DNA of 64,000 nt. Source: Solenopsis invicta. Its lineage: Eukaryota; Arthropoda; Insecta; Hymenoptera; Formicidae. The position numbers and the translations under genes are program-made. The stretch spans positions 18,071,770 through 18,135,769 of the forward strand of contig NC_052669.1 in NCBI RefSeq assembly GCF_016802725.1, read 5' to 3'. Under the pieces are notes generated by a model that was given only the letters and a program-made list of their open reading frames with translations, did not search any database and was not told the DNA's origin. Positions 55,961 to 64,000 of the stretch are shown piece after piece (the stretch's first letter is position 1; the number at the start of each line of letters is the position of its first letter).

Positions 55961-58286
55961 CATGGTGGAAGGGATAGCATGGTGTGCTCAATTTGCAGCC
56001 TTCTTTCTCTAAAATCTGCGCTCTCCGTCGTTTTTCTGCTTCTTATTCCAGAGGGCTGCCAACTGTGAAAAGTTGAAGTATTTCACTTTCTAAAGTCTGT
56101 ACACCTGATATAACTGTCTTTGTCGGACGTTTTCTATTTTCACTCTATCTCTTTTCTTGCAGATAGTTACCGCTGTAAATAAATGTTATTAAATACAACA
56201 CGACACAAAAGACTAATTGCGCTCATTGTAAAAAATTAATAAAAATTAAACAGTTTGTGTAAAATATAAAGATTAATAGTATTGAATAATAAAATAATAT
56301 TTGAAATAACACTACAAATATAAATATCGTAATAAATTTTACTGTAATTTTAATAATAAAAAATAAAGTTCTTAAAAATTTTAAAAACAACTATTGATAT
56401 ACAAGAATTTTTTCCAAAACAAGAAATAAATAGAATTATTAAGTCCACAAATCATTACAGAATATTAATTTTTTGTAAATAAAAAATTATTGAAATTTGA
56501 AGATATTTTTTCATTAAAAATGAAAAGAAAAAAATAGTTAAGATAGTTAAATTGAATTAAATAATATTCATTGATTTTATGCTTGAGCCACGTGTTGGTG
56601 TTTTTGAATGAACTGACTAAGACAATCTCTACCGACAAAATGTGAAGAAATAAGTCATTATTTTTTATGCAAGTTTCATGATAAATATAATAATTTATTA
56701 TACACAATTCTTATATTATACAGTTTTTAGATACACATAATTATTTATTATTTTATACATTTCAAAGTTAAAAAACTAAGAGCTAAAAATTCTATTTGAT
56801 TTTTTTCGTTTTTTTCTTGTTTTTGGTGGCGTTCAACACATTGTATATGTTTCCTCCAGCCTTCGATTACTGTAATAATAAAACAAAACATCATTGTTTA
56901 TTGTATATACCAAGAATTTTGTGGCAAATTAAGATAGCAAATTACTATCATCAGTAATCGTTCAATGTTGTTCTTACCTTCTAAATCGACCCTTCGGTGA
57001 TTCTGCATCTATCATACATTCCTGTATATTCGATGGATCATCAGGGCTGACGAGTAACTCAGAAGACTACATGTACATTTTCGTGGATGACGGGAAGCGG
57101 AAAATTTTCGGCTATGACTTTGAAGTCCATATTACTTTCATTGTTACTAAAATAGAAAATATAAATGTTACTTTGATAATGTTATGCAAAAAAAGGAATG
57201 TATTTTTCAGTAATTAATACATCAATTATTATTTATTCATTTTTACCTATTTTCCGTTTTTGGTAACAATAATGTTGGAACTGCACTCGGCAAAAGCGAC
57301 TGTCTTCGAATGTCCATAGGAGGTCGAATCTTTTTACTTCTCACAAACAAATCTTCTGTGAAGTGTGCTAAGCATATATTTGCTGAAAATTCAAATGACA
57401 GAATAATAGTTAAGTTAACTAACAATTAATAAGTTAACAATTGTCTTAGTTTACATCAAGCACTTGATGTGTGCTATGTAACTTCCTATTAAATTATTTT
57501 AATTTCGACAATACGTATAAATGTATACATGATACGTACATTTAATTATCTTGAAACATATTGTATCAGTTTAATATACTATTCTTTAAATTTATTGCAA
57601 AAGTTAAGACAATTAAATAGAAAGTTGTTGGTTAGTATATATATCAAGTAATTGGTGTTAGGTTAGGTTGCTCTATTAAGATACGAATATTTACAATATT
57701 TTCTTTTGGAACAGTATTGGAATGTTGTGTGTGTGCCTGTATGTGTAATACAAATTGCAATGGAAATAATGTCATTACAAAAAATTGGCTAATAATATTT
57801 AATAAGACTTACCATTCTTAATATTTTTGGGCATAAAACTCTCTCCGATTCTCTGAATTCAGCCTTCACGCATTACTGCATTTTCCGGAAATCGGAAAAA
57901 GCTTACTTGCGCCGGCAAGTACGTTTCGTTGCAATTTTTACACGATTTCACTACACAATGTACCATTTTCACTTTATTTTACAATAAAGTTTAAAAAATA
58001 ACCTCAAAGCACGTGTTGTTATTATGGACGCTATGAAGCAAAGACACTGAAATTGGAGCAATGACGCTGGCGGCGCTGGTATGACAGAAAAAGACGCAAT
58101 GCACGCACTCGTACGTGTGACAAAGATGCGACCATCTAGGTTCAGCAACTTTCCGACATTAAATATTTCATTTCTTCACAGTTGGCAGCCTTCAGGAATA
58201 AGAGACACTTTGCCGTGAAAAGGGGCGTGGTTTAGCCAAATTGAGCACACCATGTTATACTTCCACCATGTTATACTTCCACCATG
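55961..58286 (-). mobile_element. P-element-like transposon, 2326 bp
   Basis: Perfect 8-bp target duplication GACAGCAC (55953-55960, 58287-58294). The ends are CATGGTGGAAGG... and, inverted, CATGGTGGAAGTATAACATG; the right end carries one extra copy of the 17-bp end unit. P elements also make 8-bp duplications and begin CATGATGAA (from memory), and this one encodes a THAP domain as P transposases do. The catalytic region is missing, so it is a non-autonomous or decayed copy. Confidence 0.85.
56750..57966 (-). pseudogene. THAP-domain gene of the P-like element
   Basis: Four exons with good GT-AG borders: 57966-57813, 57382-57247, 57146-56978 and 56869 to about 56750. Exon 1 opens MVHCVVKSCKNC (C-x4-C), with SFFRFPENA. 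Exon 2 has CLAHF (C-x2-H) and LLPSAVPTLLLP, completing the THAP zinc finger split at the usual place. Exon 4 encodes a charged helix (GWRKHIQCVERHQKQ). The THAP Trp codon is TGA (57859-57861), and exon 3 has a frameshift after HENVHVV, so the gene is dead. It most likely derives from the element's DNA-binding transposase. Confidence 0.75.
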
Positions 58287-58304
58287 GACAGCACTGACAT
58301 ATAG

Positions 58305-58430
58305 ACATGGTGTGTTGTGCAAAACCACGCCCCCCTTTTTACGTCGACACAATGAGCAAAGTAATATTTTATTAACACTTTAAAAAACATTTTTTGTTAT
58401 AAAAAAAAATGTTTTTAATAACGTTACGGT
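58305..58430 (-). repeat. Second P-like terminus
   Basis: ACATGGTGTGTTGTGCAAAA then CCACGCCCCCC mirrors the subterminal part of the neighbouring P-like element (CATGGTGTGCTC...AAACCACGCCCC). An inverted partner lies at 40675-40800. Confidence 0.55.
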
Positions 58431-59485
58431 TACAAAAATTATAAATAATTCAATATTTTTCAGAAAAACCAACATATTAAATTTACTTTCAAAATTTGAT
58501 TAAGTTTTTATATACATATTATAGCCAATAAATGACATGGACAATCGGGTGTTACCCACAGCAACATGTTTGTTTGTTACTGGCATGTTATTTGCACTTA
58601 TTTCAACGTTGCTATCAGAATTTCAAATCTAAAAACAATCTAATAAAGAAAACAATATAATACATTGATAAATTAGTAAAATACAGAGTTATATAATAAG
58701 GAAAAAAAAAGAAAATTGCAAAAAAAAAATATATTTAATTTTTAATCTAAGGTAATTTAATAAATACTAGAATGCTCATGCAATTTTATGCAGTTTAATA
58801 ATTGGATATTAGTTGTATCAATAAATTTACGTGTATTCTTAATGTTGAAAATAACATCATGTATTACGAATGCTACGCATCAAATTTTTCAAGTGTTATA
58901 ACACATGATTGACAAAATGCACATGAATATGGTAACCAAACTAAGCTAATTAGACCGATTGCGCGTTATCAAATCTATTTTTGTATTCCTACTTTTCTAT
59001 AATGTGTATTTTTCACTTTTCTTAAGAAAAATGTGCTTTGCTCTGTCAGATCTGCGTCCAAGGTATTAATGTAATAAATATTTTGATAAATTTGTCATTT
59101 GAAACAAGTATCAAATAATTGAATAAAAATATATACACTTAAATTTTTTTATTTATTATGTATTTATCTTACTTATTAATTAATCCGGTTACAAGAAAAA
59201 ATACAAAATACAATACATTTTATAGTTTATAAAATATTATTTATTTAACTGAAATACATATTTTTTGTTTTACAAATAAAATTATCTTAATTTAAAGAAA
59301 TCATTTTTCTGTATTAATCAATATTTTTTTACAAAATTAAAAAGTTTTAAAATAAACATACAATTTTGCAAATATACAAAACAATAATTTTTTAAATTCA
59401 AATTTAATTTTTTTTAATTGAATACTTTTTTACTGCAGTCTTAGTTTTAATTCTCAAATTTACGATTATCATCCCTACCGTAAAT
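58431..59485. other. AT-rich DNA, no gene recognised
   Basis: No ORF with a recognisable domain and no clear repeat. Confidence 0.5.
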
Positions 59486-59489
59486 TTGG

Positions 59490-59935
59490 TATGTGAATCA
59501 TATATCAATAGTATACGAATGATATATGAATCATATCTGATCGTATAAGAATTATATGCGAATCTTATACGAATCGTATGCGATCACATGCTAATCGCAT
59601 GATTAGATATATGATGGTATACGAATTACATATCACCGTTGGACATTTGTTTCGGAATCACATGTGACATGTTTGACGTATGTTCCGAATCATATAAGAT
59701 TGCGCATAAGGTATACATACGATTTTTATATGACTCGTATGCGACTACATGGCAATCGCATTATTAGACATAAGATCGTTATGCGATCACATACAAATTA
59801 CATATCACGGGCGGAAATTATATAGAATCACGTGTTTAACATGCGGATTTATCGTATAAGAATCATACATGATTCTATACGATAGCACATCCATCATATA
59901 CGATATACATCTCATACGAAATACATGCATATTTT
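59490..59935. repeat. Degenerate palindromic-word satellite-like tract
   Basis: About 450 bp are made almost wholly of variants of ATACGAATCATATGCGATC, with the spacing of ATAC/GTAT and ATCGCAT words near 10 bp. Similar DNA occurs at 61058-61175. Confidence 0.75.
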
Positions 59936-60299
59936 GCCAAGCGTAACTTTAATTAAATCATTGAAGTCGTCATTGAAAAAGTCTTCTGAAACCGAGTTTT
60001 TTCTCACATAACAACAATAAATGTTAACTCAATTTATAAATTATTTTACATTTGTTTATTTATTTGCAATAATTATAATTATATACATTCTAAATAAATA
60101 ATTATTTTATTTTGGCTGTTACATATTAGATAATATACATATATTTTCGATGTATTCAAAATCAGTTTATTTTTTGTAATCTATGCAGTATTTGAATCTT
60201 TTTACAGATTATTAATGATATTAATAATAAAAAATATATAATCATATATATATACTTTTAGACGAAATAAGTTTATAAATGAATAAAACTCGATTTATA
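59936..60299. other. AT-rich spacer
   Basis: No feature recognised. Confidence 0.4.
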
Positions 60300-61001
60300 T
60301 CCTAATGAGCAGACAATATTTGTTAAAAGGTTTTTTAATAAAAATTTTTTTATATTTAATTTAATTATTGTATTATATTAACATATATTTTTTAAAGTAG
60401 TAGATAGATATTTTGACCGTTACTGTATCAATACAAATTGAACAAGAATGCCTTCAACGGTTGCAGCTAGATCTTCATGTTTGTATTGTTTGTGTGATTT
60501 TTATATACTTTACTCAAATCTTGTTCAATTTAGAACTGTGTTATGACTAAAAATTAATTCGGCACGCCGTTCATTGAATTTGAGTATTTTGTATATATTT
60601 TTTAGTTGCATTCTTATTTAAACAAATAACAAAAGTTATTTTAGATGCTATTTTGCATTTGTGAAAATAGTAAAAAAACTATTTTATTAACTAATAAAAT
60701 TAATAATAATTTTATATATTGTATGTTAAATATAAATATTATGCTTTAATTATACATATTTCATTTTTTTGATAACGTATATTGCCCTGATTTATCAGTT
60801 ATATACGCATATCAGCATAAAGTAGCACAAGTCATTATGAGGGATCAGTTCACAACGATCTTGGAAATCAAGCAACGTTCGTCGGGGTTACGATTTGGAT
60901 GGGTGACCGCTCGGGAATTTCCGAAAAAAATTCTTAAGAATAGATTTTTTGCAAAAATTGTTTTTTAAAATATTATAAAAATATTATGTTGCTCATTAGG
61001 A
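60300..61001 (+). mobile_element. TIR element carrying a 5S rRNA-like module, copy 2
   Basis: Ends TCCTAATGAGCAGACAATAT and inverted ...ATATTATGTTGCTCATTAGG. Homologous (inverted) to 24181-24641, but with about 200 bp of extra sequence near 60400-60600. Confidence 0.75.
60848..60918 (+). pseudogene. 5S rRNA-derived sequence
   Basis: ACGATCTTGGAAATCAAGCA then TTTGGATGGGTGACCGCT keep the 5S internal control region order. The two ends of a true 5S gene are missing. Confidence 0.8.
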
Positions 61002-61057
61002 TTATGTGGTATAATATAATACATATTTATGTAGATATTTCAAAGAAATTTTGCGCT

Positions 61058-61175
61058 TTTTTTCGTATGCGATAGATATATGAATCGTATATTATGCACA
61101 TACGATCGCATCCCAAAAACACATGTGACAATATCATATACGATTGTATATGATTTCATCACATACGACTTTCAC
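61058..61175. repeat. Satellite-like palindromic-word tract, second block
   Basis: TCGTATGCGATAGATATATG, CATACGATCGCATCC and ATATCATATACGATTG: the same vocabulary as 59490-59935, on the other side of the 5S-bearing element. Confidence 0.65.
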
Positions 61176-61980
61176 AGTAGGAATGCACCTTGCGAAAGGG
61201 GGAAAGGTAGTAAGGTAGTGGTAAATCTTCATGATTTATATGGCCAACATAATGCTTAAAGTCTCAGTCTCTCGCTTTCTCTGCCACGTGAAGTTACTCG
61301 ATCGTGCAACAGCATTTCGATACCACATGCATGTGTGGTTCTGTTTTATCTTTACGCTTTTACATCAGTGTCATGATGCAGAGTGATACTTCTATAAAGG
61401 AATACTTCTAAAAAAGGAAATGTTATTGTACTGCGATGCTTTCATAGTTGTACGTATATAGACATAAATATTGTTTATAAGATATACAAGAAACGTTCTA
61501 ATTGTATTATACAGTATCACATTATTGTCAATTATCAAGGGTCATGCGTATGTACATGGCATGCTATCAAAGTTAGCGTGAAAGTAATTCTTTGTTTCAT
61601 TGCTCGATAGATAAAACATTTACTTTTGTTTTATAAATCTATAATGTCTATGGGTGCGGTCCACTTAACGCTACAAATGCTTCAAAACATTTGATTGACC
61701 AATCAGAACAAAGAATTTTAGTACAGAAAATAACGGCGAATACAAATCGAGCGCGAATTATTGCGTCGTCTATTGATAGCCCGTCACATTCTTTGGCTAG
61801 TTTTTTTAAACACAATTATATCAAATAGCATTTCAGAAGCAAACAACAATAATAAAAATAGTTTTCAATTAATTAAAAAACTCAGTGAAATGCAACTCAA
61901 ATAGAAATATTCTCGTTTCTCTTTGTCTTTTTATTTGCCAACAATCTCATAAACATCAGGAGCATATCTAACAGATGGGA
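61176..61980. other. No gene recognised
   Basis: Mixed composition. No domain-bearing frame was found. Confidence 0.5.
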
Positions 61981-61984
61981 ACAC

Positions 61985-63110
61985 ATTTCTTAAAAAATGC
62001 AATATTTCCAAAGTGAATTTTCTAAATGCAGTTCGGTTTGTTCTGGAATCTACTAATTCTACCTTTTTCAAATTTGACAACACTATACAGATAGAACTTT
62101 GATATTCGCATAAGCTTTCCTGTCATTACTGACTTGGTACTGCAGAATCTGGAGACAGAGGTGCTAGAAACTTTCGATTTTCACGTATCCTTTCCACATA
62201 TACCCAGATAGCAAAACGTGATAACTCAATCTAAAGCAAATCATCGCGCAGATTAAATTGCTTGTTAATTGCTATTACGTTGCCTTTTATTTAATGCGAC
62301 AAAAATGTTTTAGTCAATTTAGTATCAATATGCTGAGTTTTATTGTCGAGCAAATGTAGAAAAATTATTGAAGTCAATCTGTGTTATTATATTGTGGTAA
62401 GTTGTGTTTAGAACTTGCCATTACTATATTTTAAAAATTGTTTATAGCAATCTGCGAGCAACATGACAGCAACATGTGAGCAACAATTCCCATTTATAAC
62501 TTGTAATAAGTATAATGCTGATAAGTTGTTGGAAACTTACTGGTATTATATTTTAAAAACTATTGCTGGCAAGAACGTAATGGTAAGAGGATACCCCTTT
62601 CTGTTGCTTTGCTGACAACTAATATGAATATTTGTGACAAGTTGTCGACAACTTGCAATTATTTGGCTATCTGGGTAAATACTATACGTGGATGATATTG
62701 CCATGGCGATATCTTCCAATATGGTGAATTATTTTAGAATCTTTTCATTCGGCCCATTCACGATTACAGTTCACCATATTGGAAGGAATCGTCATTGACG
62801 ATGAAAATTGGGAATAATAAACTTAATTTTTTAGACACTACCATCATTCTCAATGATAGTTACATAGAATTTGATTGGTATCACAAGCCGACGTTCTCAG
62901 AGCGTTAACTAAACTTTCATTCTTGGCACCTTGTTTCACAAAAGCGTGGAGTCTTTGGACCTTGTCAATTAAGCCTTTCTTTTATCTCAAAATTCCACAA
63001 GAAGAATTTAGAACTGATTATTAGCATCTTTTTGGATAATCACTATCCTCTGGGTTTTATCTTTAACATCATTTGTAAAAGACTTAGATGCCTTTTCTCG
63101 AAGAGATCTA
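61985..63110 (+). pseudogene. Penelope-like element reverse transcriptase remnant
   Basis: Blocks in several frames follow the order of Penelope-type RT. 61995-62100 has NISKVNFLNAVRFVLEST. 62105-62196 has SFPVITDLVLQNLETEVLE. 62680-62720 has LYVDDIAMAI, the catalytic YVDD box. About 62815-63110 has KLNFLDTTI, FDWYHKPTFSE and FHKKNLELIISIFLDNHYPL. A 473-bp MITE splits it before YVDD. Stops and frameshifts show that it is dead. No GIY-YIG endonuclease part was recognised downstream. Confidence 0.78.
62203..62675. mobile_element. 473-bp TA-flanked MITE
   Basis: Ends CCCAGATAGCAAAACG and inverted CCCAGATAGCCAAATAAT, with TA at both borders. The interior has repeated ACTTGT/ACAAGT words. It is inserted in the Penelope RT remnant. 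Confidence 0.85.
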
Positions 63111-63644
63111 TACCACGTGTACTTGTCGATCGTCCATAAGTTATGATATGTTCTGTTTATTTTATTTGTCTTTCTGTACATGTATATTTATATTATCTTA
63201 TTACCGGTTTAATTTGCAGCATCTATCAGTTTAGTGTATCTTTGACCGTCGCATACACAAGACGTGTTTACTGCTTGTGTCGACTGTGCTAATTACATTT
63301 TCATTTTTATTCAATTTACATATCTGCGACGATTTAGTAAAATAAAAAATATTACAAGCCCTTTTTTGATGCATGGATTACATATTGTGCATATTTTTGT
63401 CTACATCATTTATAAAAAGACAATTGCTGATTTTGAGATGAGTTTTTTTTCTCCAAGTGTTCACTACATCTATTCTTTATTCTATGACTCACACTATTTC
63501 CTTTCACAGTTTGAACAATGTGCATCATATTCGAGCTCAATAACTCGTTGTATTTTGTTATGAGTCTTTTGTTACGAGAAACCTCTCTATCGCAATATCG
63601 GCAGCTACGCTTATTACAACACCAATGTTATTATAAGTTATTGT
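63111..63644. other. No gene recognised between RT and hammerhead-like motif
   Basis: The 99-aa frame at 63264-63563 is Phe/Tyr/Ile-rich with no recognised domain. In a complete Penelope element this interval would hold the linker and endonuclease. Confidence 0.4.
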
Positions 63645-63649
63645 TATAT

Positions 63650-63695
63650 TGAAGATGGCTCGAAGCAAGAGCCGAAACGTCTAGATTTCAATAAA
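63650..63695 (+). ncRNA. Hammerhead-ribozyme-like motif of Penelope type
   Basis: TTGAAGA, then a perfect 5-bp stem (GGCTC/GAGCC), then GAAACG. This is the CUGANGA - stem II - GAAA layout except for C-to-T at the first position, which should weaken or abolish cleavage. Penelope-like elements carry such motifs at their ends (known for the family). The RT remnant upstream supports the call. Confidence 0.5.
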
Positions 63696-63719
63696 TTACT
63701 TATGTGATTATACTATTGA

Positions 63720-64000
63720 TTTGAGATTGTCTTACATTGCGCACAGTTTATCGTGCTCGACTCATATTTGTCACGTTATTTTCTGCGACATTTTCACGAG
63801 TCTCAATTCTTTAAAGAATTTTAGGTAATCGATCAATGTAAAAAATGTTTCATAACATTTGTAGTATCAAGTAGACCGTAACCTGTAACATCGATTACTA
63901 CATACTGCGACAATTCGTTTAATTTCTGAATACAAAGATTCATTGAAAAAATGAAATACGTATGCTGGAGACCCTACTAAAATATTAAGTTAAATGATTT
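63720..64000. other. No feature recognised to window end
   Basis: AT-rich. Nothing supported. Confidence 0.4.

Larger units (their letters stand above)
46552..58296 (+). mobile_element. hAT element with very long inverted arms, carrying three insertions
   Basis: The outer ends are CGGTGTTGTCAGCTACTTGC and, inverted, CAGTGCTGTCAGCTACTTGC, which resemble hAT termini (CAGTG...). Without the insertions the left arm (46552-48085) and right arm (55135-55960 plus 58287-58296) are inverted homologues of roughly 830-850 bp. The decayed transposase lies between them. Later insertions are 46597-47286, 49412-54313 and 55961-58286. The 8-bp flanks (TACTAGAA and ACATATAG) do not match cleanly, as expected for an old insertion. 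Confidence 0.75.

Overview
This window looks like transposon-rich intergenic DNA from an insect nuclear genome. It is strongly AT-biased, with introns, polyadenylation signals and microsatellites but no prokaryotic features. The mix of Tc1/mariner, P-like/THAP, hAT, Gypsy and Penelope-like elements, plus many short TIR elements, fits Hymenoptera and probably an ant; the ant assignment is inference. I see no intact ordinary host gene, no tRNA gene and no CRISPR array. The only recognisable host gene is a decayed copy of condensin subunit CAP-D2 (18844-21370).

Region 1 (1-22650). A ~1.0-1.25 kb sequence lies at 1-1000 and again, inverted, at 21377-22650. Between the copies are: a THAP half-domain exon; a 190-bp tandem duplication; a foldback element; a complete-looking Tc1/mariner element (3695-6375) with ~410-bp TIRs and a 351-aa transposase whose second catalytic Asp is Asn; a two-gene unit on the minus strand; a P-element/THAP9-like pseudogene; and the CAP-D2 pseudogene. 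The two-gene unit is a ten-exon SAM-domain gene (12259-9076) followed 34 bp later by an intact 830-aa zinc-finger transposase-like ORF (9041-6549). All splice sites of the SAM gene are conserved, but it carries two nonsense codons. This unit is the best candidate for a poorly described system.

Region 2 (22650-46260). This is a mosaic of short elements: a perfect 31-bp-arm palindrome, a 342-bp foldback, a TIR element carrying a 5S rRNA-like module, two apparently identical 230-bp hAT MITEs with perfect 8-bp TSDs (25397-25626 and 39930-40159), an ~880-bp inverted repeat (26621-27511/30307-31183), three remnants of a second large transposase family, a TTAA-flanked MITE, and several TA-flanked foldbacks (40987-41448, 44633-45380).

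Region 3 (46552-58296). A degenerate hAT element (BED zinc finger, GTF2IRD2/SCAND3-like transposase) has very long inverted arms that include an inverted copy of the 3' end of its own transposase gene. Three later insertions, each with a clean target duplication, sit inside it: a 690-bp hAT MITE (TSD CTTGACGC), a full-length Gypsy LTR retrotransposon (49412-54313, 269-bp LTRs, TSD TTGGC, intact 1427-aa gag-pol), and a P-like element with a decayed THAP gene (55961-58286, TSD GACAGCAC). Their order of insertion can be read from the sequence.

Region 4 (58300-64000). This holds AT-rich DNA, a stretch built from degenerate ATACGAT/ATCGTAT words, a second copy of the 5S-bearing TIR element (60300-61001), and a Penelope-like reverse transcriptase remnant (61985-63110) broken by a 473-bp MITE and followed by a hammerhead-like motif.
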